Shown: positions 7,455 to 14,917, counted from the first letter of the stretch. The stretch is 19,644 bases of DNA from Spirochaetaceae bacterium (GCA_031278295.1 JAITKQ010000073.1:1-19644), one strand, 5' to 3'. Made by a program: numbers and translations. The notes: generated by a model from the sequence alone, not told the origin.

Positions 7455-7469
7455 CCCCCCCCCCCCCCC
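7455..7469. repeat. Homopolymeric C run, 15 bases
   Basis: Fifteen C on the plus strand (G on the minus strand), about 107 bases upstream of the tRNA-Leu 5' end and outside its promoter at 7357-7385. It is the only one of the four runs with C on the plus strand. Confidence 0.95.
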
Positions 7470-7661
7470 GTCTGTACTTGACCGGAAATTTCAGGTTTAG
7501 CCGTTTCAGGACGGTTCTTTCCCGCACGGGTTTTCGGTTTGGGGCGAAAATGGCGGCTGCCGGGGGACGCGGGGCCGGTATGGGCCGCTATCCGGGCGCG
7601 GGGGGAAGCGGGAATAGGGGGAAAAGCGCTTTGGATCGCCATTTCCCCGTACCGGGGTCAG

Positions 7662-7689
7662 CCCCAGCCGGAGCTTCCTCCGGCTGGGG
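7662..7689. repeat. Left bracketing hairpin of the dyad array
   Basis: CCCCAGCCGGAG (7662-7673) pairs perfectly with CTCCGGCTGGGG (7678-7689) around the loop CTTC. With one bulged C the stem extends outward through GTCAG/CTGAC. The same 28 bases recur at the right end of the array (8219-8246). Confidence 0.9.
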
Positions 7690-8218
7690 GCTGACACTAG
7701 ACGCAGTTTCCCCCGAAAGGGGTCAGCCCCTGTCCTCAGCTTCTCCAGTCCGGGGTCAGTCCCCTCCCCGCCGCCCCGCTGCCCATGGGGTCAGACCCCT
7801 CCTCAGCCTCCCCAGTCCGGGGGCTGACCCTAAACGTAGCTTCCTCCGAAAAGGGTCAGCCCCCTCCTCAGCCTCCCCGGCCGGGGGTTGACCCCAGGTG
7901 CGGCTTGCTCCGAAAGGGGTCCGACCCCACCACACCCTCCCCCCTCCGGGGGTTCACCCCAGCAGGCGCTTCCTCCGAAAGGGGTCTGACCCCACCACAG
8001 CCTCCCCAGTCCGGGGGTTATCCCCAGCCGGAGCTTCCTCCGAAAGGGGTCTGACCCCACCTCAGCCTCCCCCGAAAGGGGTCTGACCCTCTCTCCAGCC
8101 TTCCCAGTCCGGGGGCTGACCCTAAACGCAGTTTCCCCCGAAAGGGGTCTGACCCTCTCCCCAGCCTCCCCCGTCCGGGGGCTGCCCCTCTCCTCAGCCT
8201 CCCCAGTCCGGGGGTTAT

Positions 8219-8246
8219 CCCCAGCCGGAGCTTCCTCCGGCTGGGG
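8219..8246. repeat. Right bracketing hairpin of the dyad array
   Basis: This is identical in all 28 bases to the hairpin at 7662-7689. Inside the array, units keep the left arm and loop but replace the right arm with CTCCGAAAGGGG, so the full hairpin occurs only at the two ends. TCAGTCAGCTTTTT follows on the plus strand. Confidence 0.9.
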
Positions 8247-8393
8247 TCAGTCAGCTTTTTCCCCGGCAGCGTGGGCAGACTTCTCCCGCAGCCGCTTATG
8301 TGCGGATCGCAAGGGAGGTGTTTTTTCGCCGTTTTTACCGCCCTTAGGCGGGTTTCCGCGGCTTGGCCGGGGCTTGGCTAGGCGGCGAGGCGG

Positions 8394-8441
8394 AATAACC
8401 GCTTACGCGGTTATTTTCGGAGTTTCGCCTGGCGAAACTCC
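8394..8441. repeat. Two adjacent perfect hairpins
   Basis: Hairpin one pairs AATAACCGC (8394-8402) with GCGGTTATT (8407-8415) around TTAC. Three bases later, GGAGTTTCGCC (8419-8429) pairs with GGCGAAACTCC (8431-8441) around one base. A smaller CCGCC-CTTA-GGCGG hairpin lies at about 8339-8352. A rightward terminator, a recombination remnant or a small RNA are all possible; none can be chosen from sequence alone. Confidence 0.7.
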
Positions 8442-8713
8442 AGGCATGGCCGGGCGGGTTTTCTGTATGGGTAGCAACCCCCAAGACAGAATAAACGTAA
8501 TTGCCGCATATATCATTTGTGCTTGAATAAAACATTTCCAAAAGAAAACAACACCCGCGAATTTATAAAAATGGTCAATGATCGTGCCTGCGGTACATCT
8601 GACACACCCAAAGCGTGTAAAATCCCGGTCACGCATTGTACCGCAAACAGATTCGCGCGCGAACTTTGCTTGGGCGGGTATAAACCGGGCTGAAAATAAC
8701 CTATACTGAGCGA

Positions 8714-9952
8714 ATGTCCGCGTTTTTTGTCAACTTAAAAGGCATATACAGGGACGGCGCAAAGTTTTCCCGGTTTTTGGCGACACTCGCGCTTTCCGGC
8801 ATAGCGTACGGGTTGTACAAGGGAGTCCTGGACAACTACCTTGCCGAGATAGTCCATTTTCCGCCGTTTGAACGCGGGATCGTGGAATTTTTCCGTGAAC
8901 TTCCCGGATTCCTTGTCGTGTTTGTGCTTGCCTGGATGTACCGGATGAGCGAAAACAGGATATTCAGGATAGGAATCTTTGTGATGATGCTCGGCATAGC
9001 CGGGCTGCTGATTTGCGGGAACGGGAAGATAAGCGTCGTAGCCTTCATCGTTGTGGCAAGTTTTGGAGAACACATAATCCTGCCGCTCAGGAGCACCATC
9101 TCGCTTGATCTCGCCAGGAAAGAGACGGGCGGTCTTGCGCTCGGCGTAAGCGGCGCTATAGCCCAATTCGGCAACATCATGGGCTATGTGGTGGTCGCGC
9201 TGATGTTCTTTGTGTTTACGCGGCTGAACTTTGAACGCGCGGATACGGCGCGGTTTGAGTCGGTATTTTTCGTATCCGCGCTGCTTATGGCGTTTTCACT
9301 GCTGACCGCGTTCGCGATTAAGGAAGGTACGGTGAAGGTGCGGCGGCGCAGGCTGTACTTCGCCAAAAAATTCAGAAAGTACTATATGCTGGAAGTATTC
9401 TACGGGGCGCGCAAACAGGTATTTTTGACATTTGCGCCGTACGTGCTGATCCTGCGCTACGGCGCGGACACATCGGTAATTTCACTGCTCTTTGCCGTGA
9501 GCGCCGGCGTTTGTACAGTGTTTAGCGCGATTACCGGACGGATCGTTGACAGGTTCGGGTACAAACCCGTAATGGTCGTGGACACGCTGCTTTTGGTGGT
9601 AGTGTGTTTTTTCTACGGCTTTTCGCACAGGATTTTTCCGATGCGCGCCGCGTACATAGTTGTCTGCGTCAACTATGTCCTTGACGCGATCATCTCGCTT
9701 GCAAGCATGGCAAGCAGCGTGTACGTAAAGGATATAGCCTCAAACCCGGAAGAGGTGACGTCCACCCTTTATACCGGCGTTTCCGTAAACCATTTCATCA
9801 GCATCTTTATCGCGCTCGCGGGCGGATGGATATGGAGGGAGATGGGCATAGAGCTCCTGTTTTCCATCTCGGCCTTCCTCGGGCTCCTAAACAGCCTGTA
9901 CGCCGCGACGATTAACAAACCGTCCGACCTAAAGAAGTTCCAAAGGGCATGA
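8714..9952 (+). CDS. Major facilitator superfamily (MFS) transporter
   Basis: This 412-residue, very hydrophobic protein has the profile of a 12-segment transporter: two halves of about six segments split by a basic cytoplasmic loop (KVRRRRLYFAKKFRKYY, about residues 213-228). ITGRIVDRFGYKP (about 275-287) matches the MFS loop signature GxxxDRxGxKP between segments 8 and 9, and SENRIF occupies the equivalent loop of the first half. The substrate cannot be told; no enzyme or regulator is adjacent. The start is ATG 8714 with a weak GAG four bases upstream. The gene converges on fliD, with a 16-G run between the two stops. It is the only plus-strand gene in the right two-thirds of the window. 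Confidence 0.87.
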   Translation: MSAFFVNLKGIYRDGAKFSRFLATLALSGIAYGLYKGVLDNYLAEIVHFPPFERGIVEFFRELPGFLVVFVLAWMYRMSENRIFRIGIFVMMLGIAGLLICGNGKISVVAFIVVASFGEHIILPLRSTISLDLARKETGGLALGVSGAIAQFGNIMGYVVVALMFFVFTRLNFERADTARFESVFFVSALLMAFSLLTAFAIKEGTVKVRRRRLYFAKKFRKYYMLEVFYGARKQVFLTFAPYVLILRYGADTSVISLLFAVSAGVCTVFSAITGRIVDRFGYKPVMVVDTLLLVVVCFFYGFSHRIFPMRAAYIVVCVNYVLDAIISLASMASSVYVKDIASNPEEVTSTLYTGVSVNHFISIFIALAGGWIWREMGIELLFSISAFLGLLNSLYAATINKPSDLKKFQRA

Positions 9953-10034
9953 TCGGGCACCCCCTTTGACCGCTGATCTAGCAGCCTGTTGCGCTTGGCA
10001 GGTTTATGGCTTTTTCGTTGAAAAATCATAAAAC

Positions 10035-10050
10035 GGGGGGGGGGGGGGGG
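10035..10050. repeat. Homopolymeric G run, 16 bases
   Basis: Sixteen G, the longest run in the window, lie between the converging stops of the MFS gene (9952) and fliD (10082). The run would fall in the 3' untranslated part of both mRNAs, as G in one and C in the other. No convincing terminator was seen for either gene in this 129-base gap, only a weak TTTTTC-GTT-GAAAAA stem at about 10012-10026. Confidence 0.95.
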
Positions 10051-10081
10051 CTCGGTAAACAAACGGGCGGCCTTCGTGCGC

Positions 10082-12214
10082 CTAACGCCTGCTGCCTGTT
10101 TGACGGCCAAACTGTTCCAGGGAATCGGACATACGTTCCATCCGGGTATAGGCCCCTTCCAGCTCGCTGTACTGTGTCTTGAGCGTCTGTTCTTTTATGG
10201 TCAGCTGGCGGTCGAGCGTCTCTATGCGGCGATCGTTGGCGGCGATACGGGAATCTATGCCGGCGGTCTTCGTCGCTATGATGCCCCCCATTTCAACGTA
10301 GGGCTGTAGTGCCTGGTTCAGCGAGTATGCCAGACCGGTATCGACTATAAGATCGCCGTCGCTGTCCCTGCCAAAAAGCTGCTTCAACGTGTCAATGCCG
10401 GTCTTTAGCACCTCGTCAAAAACCGATTCGTTTATCTCGAGGTAGCCGCGCATCCTTGAAGGGTCGTAACCGCCGCCCCTCCGTGCGTCGGTCATTATCC
10501 CAAAAGATGAGAGCAGGTTTTCCTGGCCGGCAGCGTCCGTGTAGGGGGATGTTACTATTTGCTGAAGCCTGCCCCTGAATCGTACCAAATCACTGTCGCC
10601 TGAGAATACGCCGAGCCTGCCGCGCAGTTCGTTCTGTTCATCTTCGGTAAGGTACGTAAGTTCCCGTATCACGCTTTCATCGTTGCGGGTAAGCACGTTC
10701 AGTTCCGCCATCAGGCGGTTGTAGTTGCCGACAAACGTTATCACGGCATCCTTGACCGCCTCCGTGTCCGTCTCCACCTCGATGGTAACGGGCGTTTCGC
10801 TTGCGGCCCGCGAGGTGAGCGTGAGGCCCGGTACAAGATCGTCTATCGTGTTCGACGGGCGTTGTACCTCAATGCCGTCCATAAGCATGATTGTGTCCCG
10901 CGCGGTTGACACGGGGTTCAGGGGCCTCACATCCCCGCCGGCCGGGGTCGGGTCGAAAAGCTGTATGTTCCTTATTGATACAGAACGGTGTGTGTTGTCA
11001 TTGTCAATACCTATGCCGGTGACCGTCCTGCCTTCAGCCAGCGGGTAAAGCCGGTACTGGTTTTGCGAGAAGCCGGACGTATCTTTTATAGGCGGCAGCG
11101 CGACGCTGGTACCGTCATCGAATTCGAGACGCAGGACGGACAGGTTATCTACGCGGGCGGCGGCCGTCTGGCCGGGGGATTCGGCTGCCTGGACGGGCGC
11201 TGTGCCGGCTACCGGCGTATCCGCCGCGTCGCCGGGCGTACCGCCACCGGTGCGCTGGCGCTGTATCACGTATTTGCCGTCAACAACAGCGTCTGCCCCG
11301 TCCGGGGGGCTTGCCGGAATAGGGGGCTGGGGCGGGAACGCGGCTACCGGATCGGAAACACCACCGTCCGGGCCGGCGGCGGCGGTGCCGCCGCCGCCGG
11401 ACGGCAGTACGTCCGCCGCCGTGATTGAGGTCTCGAAACGCAGTATCAGCGTAGGGCCCGGCCTTACATCACCCAGCGGTATGCTTACGCCGGACATGGG
11501 CGGCGTAAGCATACCGTCGCCTGAAACGGACTCGTTTACCGCCGAAGCGCCGTCGCGGGCCGCCACCGCCTTGATGTTGGTAATCTTGGGCTCCGCCGGG
11601 GCTTGCCCTACGATGCCGGTCTCCATGGCCAGGGCGAGCGCGTCGCCTGAAAATGTAAGCCGGTTTTCAGCGCCCGTCACAAGCGATTCCAGCACGAGGG
11701 ACTTACTGCCTTTCTGTACGTTAACGAGGCCGGCCTTTACAGTGCCCTGACCGCGCCGGTTCAGCGTATCGGCAAATTCCCGCAGGCTACCGCCCGAAAA
11801 TTTAAATGAAACGCTTTTGCCGCCTGTCGAAAAAGAGTACTCGCCTTCCGGCACCTGAAAAGCGTCGTCCAGTGGCTTTGAAAGGAAGCGATCGGCGGCT
11901 GCCGTCTGTTTAACAATGAATTCATACCGTTGCGTACCGGCTTCGCGCGATACGGACGCGCTGAGCGCCGCATCGCTGCTGGAGACGGCGGATTTATCGT
12001 TGAACGGATTTTGATACGAGTACAGCAGGCGGGAGTCTTCCCTCAGTTGTGTAATACGCCGGCCCAGGTTCTGCCAGTTTGTCTTTTGGGCGGCAAGGGT
12101 TTCGTTGGTACGTTCGACCCTCTCCTTGGGCAGGCGCTCAATCTTCATAAGGTCTTCGACAATCTTTTCCGTGTCAAATCGGCTTTTTACACCAGGAATC
12201 GATATATCAGGCAT
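10082..12214 (-). CDS. fliD: Flagellar filament cap protein FliD (HAP2)
   Basis: FliD caps the growing filament tip and helps flagellin subunits fold into place; in spirochaetes this happens in the periplasm. The 710-residue protein starts MPDISIPGVKSRFDTEKIVEDLM, the typical FliD N terminus, followed by a coiled region (about 25-65). The C-terminal part has IDDLVPGLTLTSR (457-469), VITFVGNYNRLM and a final coiled coil (IAANDRRIETLDRQLTIKEQ region) ending near the last residues. Residues about 268-352 form a Pro/Gly/Ala-rich linker, followed by a beta-rich segment (about 355-425), so the central domain is larger than in short enteric FliD. GGGGGA three bases upstream supports ATG 12214. flaG ends 23 bases upstream, which suggests a flaG-fliD operon. 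Confidence 0.96.
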   Translation of the reverse strand: MPDISIPGVKSRFDTEKIVEDLMKIERLPKERVERTNETLAAQKTNWQNLGRRITQLREDSRLLYSYQNPFNDKSAVSSSDAALSASVSREAGTQRYEFIVKQTAAADRFLSKPLDDAFQVPEGEYSFSTGGKSVSFKFSGGSLREFADTLNRRGQGTVKAGLVNVQKGSKSLVLESLVTGAENRLTFSGDALALAMETGIVGQAPAEPKITNIKAVAARDGASAVNESVSGDGMLTPPMSGVSIPLGDVRPGPTLILRFETSITAADVLPSGGGGTAAAGPDGGVSDPVAAFPPQPPIPASPPDGADAVVDGKYVIQRQRTGGGTPGDAADTPVAGTAPVQAAESPGQTAAARVDNLSVLRLEFDDGTSVALPPIKDTSGFSQNQYRLYPLAEGRTVTGIGIDNDNTHRSVSIRNIQLFDPTPAGGDVRPLNPVSTARDTIMLMDGIEVQRPSNTIDDLVPGLTLTSRAASETPVTIEVETDTEAVKDAVITFVGNYNRLMAELNVLTRNDESVIRELTYLTEDEQNELRGRLGVFSGDSDLVRFRGRLQQIVTSPYTDAAGQENLLSSFGIMTDARRGGGYDPSRMRGYLEINESVFDEVLKTGIDTLKQLFGRDSDGDLIVDTGLAYSLNQALQPYVEMGGIIATKTAGIDSRIAANDRRIETLDRQLTIKEQTLKTQYSELEGAYTRMERMSDSLEQFGRQTGSRR

Positions 12215-12237
12215 GAATCCCCCTGCCCCGCGCCATG

Positions 12238-12615
12238 CTAAACTTTTTCGTCAAACAAGAAACCTATCGCCTCTTCTATCTTGTTGTGAAGGCGTTGCAG
12301 TTCTTCAGGCGGCAGCACCTTTATTACCTTATCGGTATCCGGATCTATCACGTTGACGCTTATCTCGTTTGATTCATGGTTTATAACGAATTTTAATTTC
12401 TTGTTGAACGCAAGACTTATTTTTTGAAGGCGTTCTACCCCGGCCTTAATGTTTTCCAACGCTTCGCCCCCGGGCAGATTCGAAGTGAAGCGTTTAACCT
12501 CGGCGTCCCAGTTTGGGTCATTCACCAGCGAAGCGCCGTATTCCGCATTCGGTTTACGTTTTGCCGCCGGAGCCTGCGGCGTGGAAAATCCCGTTTCAAC
12601 AACACTTGCCACCAT
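12238..12615 (-). CDS. flaG: FlaG-family flagellar protein
   Basis: The 125-residue protein has an unstructured first third and a C-terminal FlaG domain: LKFVINHESNEISVNVIDPD, KVIKVLPPEELQRLHNKIEEAIG. FlaG proteins affect filament length or assembly and usually lie next to fliD, as here. I chose ATG 12615, not an upstream start in the same frame, because a strong GGGAGGAGG lies just before it and because upstream residues run through the terminator of the flagellin gene. The distance from that site to ATG is rather long (about 12 bases). A small stem (12634-12647) overlaps the ribosome site. No promoter was recognised between the terminator and this gene. Confidence 0.92.
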   Translation of the reverse strand: MVASVVETGFSTPQAPAAKRKPNAEYGASLVNDPNWDAEVKRFTSNLPGGEALENIKAGVERLQKISLAFNKKLKFVINHESNEISVNVIDPDTDKVIKVLPPEELQRLHNKIEEAIGFLFDEKV

Positions 12616-12633
12616 ATTCAAAATATACCTCCT

Positions 12634-12647
12634 CCCTGTTGACAGGG
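12634..12647 (-). promoter_or_regulatory. Stem-loop touching the flaG ribosome binding site
   Basis: On the minus strand CCCTGT pairs with ACAGGG around CA, and the second arm runs straight into GGAGGAGG. The stem may mask part of the Shine-Dalgarno sequence of flaG, giving a possible point of translational control of flaG-fliD. It is short, so the effect is uncertain. Confidence 0.4.
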
Positions 12648-12673
12648 CAACGCCGGCATTAGCCGCGTACCGT

Positions 12674-12714
12674 AAAAAGAAAAAGATGGGAAAGTGCGCG
12701 AACCTCCCCATCTT
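12674..12714 (-). terminator. Rho-independent terminator after the downstream flaB
   Basis: On the minus strand AAGATGGG (12714-12707) pairs with CCCATCTT (12690-12683), and the stem is followed by TTTTTCTTTTT. It lies 55 bases past the flaB stop at 12770. Since flaG starts just beyond, flaG-fliD must rely on read-through or on an unrecognised promoter. Confidence 0.85.
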
Positions 12715-12769
12715 CCTTGATAAAAGACAACGTCCAGGAGCCTCTTACCGTAAGAATTTTGCCTGCCTG

Positions 12770-13615
12770 CTAACCGAGCAACGAAAGAACCGACTGATTC
12801 CTGACATTGGCTTGGGCGAGCATCGCAACGCCGGCCTGCGAAAGTATCTGGTCCTTTGTGTACTGAACCATGCCGGATGCCATATCCTGATCACGTATGC
12901 GGGACTCGGCTGCCTGAAGGTTTTCCGCCGCCGTAGCGACACCGATGGCCGCCGTTTCAAAACGGTTCTGGTAAGCGCCAAGGTCCGCGCGTTGCTTGGA
13001 TATTGTTTTGAGCGCTTCGTCCAAAATACCTATGGCGTTGTTGGCGCCTTCCGGGCTGGAAAGATCGATGCCGCCCTGATCGGCCTGTAGACCTAGCGCC
13101 TGCGCCGTCATTGTGCCGATGAAAATCTGTTTGTTCTGGTCCATGTTCGCGCCCACCTGAAGCTGCATAACGGCACCGGCAGCACTATCACGGGCAAACG
13201 CTCCGGTAAGCATATTCATACCGTTAAACTGGGCGTGGCTCGCTATACGGTTGACCTCGTCTACAAGCGCCGAAACTTCGACCTGTATCTGCATACGATC
13301 GTCACTGCTGTAAATACCGTTGGCCGACTGTACGGATAGCTCCCTTATGCGATGCAGAATATCCTGTGATTCCTGAAGGTAACCCTCCGTAGTCTGTATG
13401 AACGATACGCCGTTTTGAATGTTGCGCTCTGCCTGGTTAAGGCCCCTGATCTGACCCCTCATCTTCTCGGAAACCGCAAGGCCGGATGCGTCATCGCCGG
13501 CACGGTTTATACGCAGACCCGAACTAAGCTTTTCCATTGCTTTTGTAGTATCGGCCTGGGTGACACCGAGTTGACGGTTGGCAAACATGGCGCTCAAATT
13601 GTGATTTATAATCAT
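12770..13615 (-). CDS. flaB: Periplasmic flagellar filament core protein (FlaB type)
   Basis: FlaB proteins polymerise to form the core of the periplasmic filament that drives spirochaete motility. This 281-residue flagellin has the conserved N-terminal D0/D1 region (MIINHNLSAMFANRQLG, MEKLSSGLRINRAGDDASGLAVS) and C-terminal D0/D1 (RADLGAYQNRFE, AAENLQAAESRIRDQDMA, QILSQAGVAMLAQAN). It has a short middle and no large surface domain, as is usual for FlaB. There is no signal peptide, which fits type III export. GGAGG six bases upstream fixes ATG 13615; a longer in-frame reading is not supported. It is a paralogue of the next flagellin, with its own terminator downstream. TTGACA at 13827-13822 (minus) is a possible -35, but I see no good -10. 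Confidence 0.97.
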   Translation of the reverse strand: MIINHNLSAMFANRQLGVTQADTTKAMEKLSSGLRINRAGDDASGLAVSEKMRGQIRGLNQAERNIQNGVSFIQTTEGYLQESQDILHRIRELSVQSANGIYSSDDRMQIQVEVSALVDEVNRIASHAQFNGMNMLTGAFARDSAAGAVMQLQVGANMDQNKQIFIGTMTAQALGLQADQGGIDLSSPEGANNAIGILDEALKTISKQRADLGAYQNRFETAAIGVATAAENLQAAESRIRDQDMASGMVQYTKDQILSQAGVAMLAQANVRNQSVLSLLG

Positions 13616-13680
13616 ATAACCCTCCATGTGTTGGTAATCTTGAGCTGTCCTTAGCTTAAGATCGTACACGCAACAGGCTC

Positions 13681-13711
13681 CCGGCAAGGTCTTCGCGCCG
13701 CGCCTTGCCGG
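13681..13711. repeat. 9-bp inverted repeat upstream of flaB
   Basis: CCGGCAAGG (13681-13689) and CCTTGCCGG (13703-13711) enclose a GC-rich loop. The stem starts 66 bases upstream of the flaB ATG at 13615, so it may be a leader hairpin of that mRNA. A shorter CTTAGCTTAAG dyad lies between it and the ATG. Confidence 0.6.
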
Positions 13712-13890
13712 AATCCTGAAAGCGGAACGTCAGACTACTCAATCCATGAAACGATCAACTATTGCCTTACCGGAATTGATTATTCTGACGTGTCCGCCGT
13801 GCAGTACCCAGCGGGGGTATTTGTCAATTATCAGTGGCTTTACAGCCTATAAACATTGTATATTCTTTTTTAAAAACATTCAAGTATTCT

Positions 13891-13945
13891 AAAAAAGGAA
13901 TAGGGAGTAAAGAAGCTGTTTCAAGACAGCTTCCTTAAACTCCCC
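13891..13945 (-). terminator. Rho-independent terminator after the upstream flaB
   Basis: On the minus strand an outer GGGAGT/ACTCCC stem and an inner GAAGCTGT/AACAGCTTC stem are followed, after TATTCC, by TTTTTT. It starts about 13 bases past the stop of the flaB at 13958-14818. It separates the two flagellin genes into different transcripts. Confidence 0.88.
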
Positions 13946-13957
13946 TTCCCACCCTTT

Positions 13958-14818
13958 TTACTGAAGTAGTTGGAGTACCGAGGAGGCTCTCTGGTTAGCC
14001 TGTGCAAGCATCGCGGTGCCGGACTGGCTCAGGATCTGATCGGTAACGTATTTGACCATCTCGTTCGCCATGTTAGTATCGCGGATACGGGATTCGGAGG
14101 CCTGTAGGTTTTCGGCGCCTATGTCTATGCCGCGGATCGCGTGTTCCAGCCTGTTCTGGTAGGCGCCAAGGTCGGCGCGCTGCTTGTTGATAACCTTGAT
14201 GGCTTCATCGAGTGTGCCTATCGCACTGTTGGCCAGATCGGCGCTTTCGAGCGATAGGATGCTGTCGTCGGTAATATTACGGATACCGAGTCCCTTTGCG
14301 GTCATGGTACCGACGAAAACTTGTTCCCTCTGGTCGATGTTGGCGCCGATGTGGAACCACATGGAACCGGTAATTACATTCTGGCCTGTCTGCCGGGCAA
14401 AGCGTCCGGTAAGCATGTTGAGGCCGTTAAACTGCGCGTGGCTCGCTATACGGTCTACTTCATCGATAAGCTGGGAAACTTCAACCTGAATCTGCATACG
14501 ATCTTCGGCGGTGTAGATACCGTTGGCTGATTGTACCGCAAGCTCCCGAATGCGCTGGATGATGTCCTCGCTTTCCTGTAGGTAGCCTTCAGTAGTCTGA
14601 ATAAAAGAAACTCCGTCCGCGGCGTTGGCCGAGGCGCGGTTTAGGCCGCGGATTTGGCTGCGCATTTTTTCGGAAACGGCAAGCCCGGACGCATCGTCGC
14701 CGGCACGGTTGATCCGTAGGCCGGATGACAGTTTTTCCATGTTTTTTTCAAGTGCGCTCTGAGTTACTTTGAGAGAGCGATCTGCGAACATGGCGCTAAG
14801 GTTGTGGTTGATAATCAT
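13958..14818 (-). CDS. flaB: Periplasmic flagellar filament core protein (FlaB type), second paralogue
   Basis: This 286-residue flagellin shares the MIINHNLSAMFA start, KLSSGLRINRAGDDASGLAVSEKM and the C-terminal QRADLGAYQNRLE and QILSQSGTAMLAQAN blocks with its neighbour. The two differ most in the middle, around GRFARQTGQNVITGSMWFH and in ITDDSILSLESADL. Treponemes usually carry several FlaB variants that mix in one filament. GGAGGAAG seven to eight bases upstream supports ATG 14818. It is transcribed from a sigma28-like promoter at 14918-14944 through a structured leader of about 90 bases, and is followed by a strong terminator. The Maf-like gene lies directly upstream on the same strand. 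Confidence 0.97.
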   Translation of the reverse strand: MIINHNLSAMFADRSLKVTQSALEKNMEKLSSGLRINRAGDDASGLAVSEKMRSQIRGLNRASANAADGVSFIQTTEGYLQESEDIIQRIRELAVQSANGIYTAEDRMQIQVEVSQLIDEVDRIASHAQFNGLNMLTGRFARQTGQNVITGSMWFHIGANIDQREQVFVGTMTAKGLGIRNITDDSILSLESADLANSAIGTLDEAIKVINKQRADLGAYQNRLEHAIRGIDIGAENLQASESRIRDTNMANEMVKYVTDQILSQSGTAMLAQANQRASSVLQLLQ

Positions 14819-14839
14819 TATCTTCCTCCATGATTTGTT

Positions 14840-14878
14840 GCGGACTGGGACTCCGCATAAAGGGCATCCTTGCCCTTT
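14840..14878 (-). promoter_or_regulatory. Structured 5' leader of flaB
   Basis: Within the flaB leader, AAAGGGCA (minus 14878-14871) pairs with TGCCCTTT (14866-14859) around AGGA, and GCGGA pairs with TCCGC (14856-14852/14844-14840) just before the ribosome site. A further GAGC/GCTC pair can form upstream. Read on the plus strand the first stem plus its T-run resembles a terminator, but no plus-strand gene precedes it. A stabilising or regulatory leader is the likelier reading. Confidence 0.5.
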
Positions 14879-14917
14879 TTGAGCTTCGCCTTCCCATTAG
14901 GCTCCACTCATTTCAAG

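Larger units (their letters stand above)
7651..8255. repeat. Array of 19 G4-containing dyads, ~32.7-bp period
   Basis: GGGG-containing cores begin at 7654, 7686, 7719, 7752, 7787, 7819, 7852 (AGGG), 7883, 7916, 7948, 7981, 8013, 8046, 8078, 8111, 8144, 8177, 8210 and 8243. Neighbours are 31-35 bases apart, mostly 32 or 33. Two flavours mostly alternate: GGGGTCTGACCCC-like, preceded by CCGAAA, and GGGGGYTGACCC-like, preceded by CCCCAGTCC. Together they form a unit of about 65 bp. Variation between units is scattered, so this is not a CRISPR array, and the period is not a coding one. The role is unknown. Confidence 0.9.
7348..8713. other. 1.37-kb non-coding, repeat-rich region
   Basis: Between the tRNA-Leu and the MFS transporter I see no protein gene. 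Open frames here run through a repeat whose ~65-bp unit is not a multiple of three, so they cycle frames and have no family resemblance. Contents: the tRNA promoter, a 15-C run, very GC-rich DNA (7500-7650), the dyad array (7651-8255), a hairpin cluster (8339-8441) and a more AT-rich stretch (8460-8713) before the transporter. The last stretch has TATACT at 8702-8707, six bases before the ATG, without a good -35. Confidence 0.75.

Noticed and set aside
7478..8086. Open frames with repeated Pro/Ser/Gly motifs in the dyad array
   Set aside because: The repeat unit (~65 bp) is not a multiple of three, both strands are open, and the same repeat is read in different frames. GC-rich stop-free DNA explains the frames.
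7651..8255. CRISPR array
   Set aside because: There are no constant repeats with unique spacers; all parts of each unit are related to the next unit, and no cas gene is present.
12616..12711. N-terminal extension of FlaG
   Set aside because: The extension runs through the terminator of the flaB gene, and a strong ribosome site lies before ATG 12615.
14859..14880. Rightward terminator
   Set aside because: The stem plus T-run reads as a plus-strand terminator, but no plus-strand gene precedes it for about 5 kb; a flaB leader stem is more likely.
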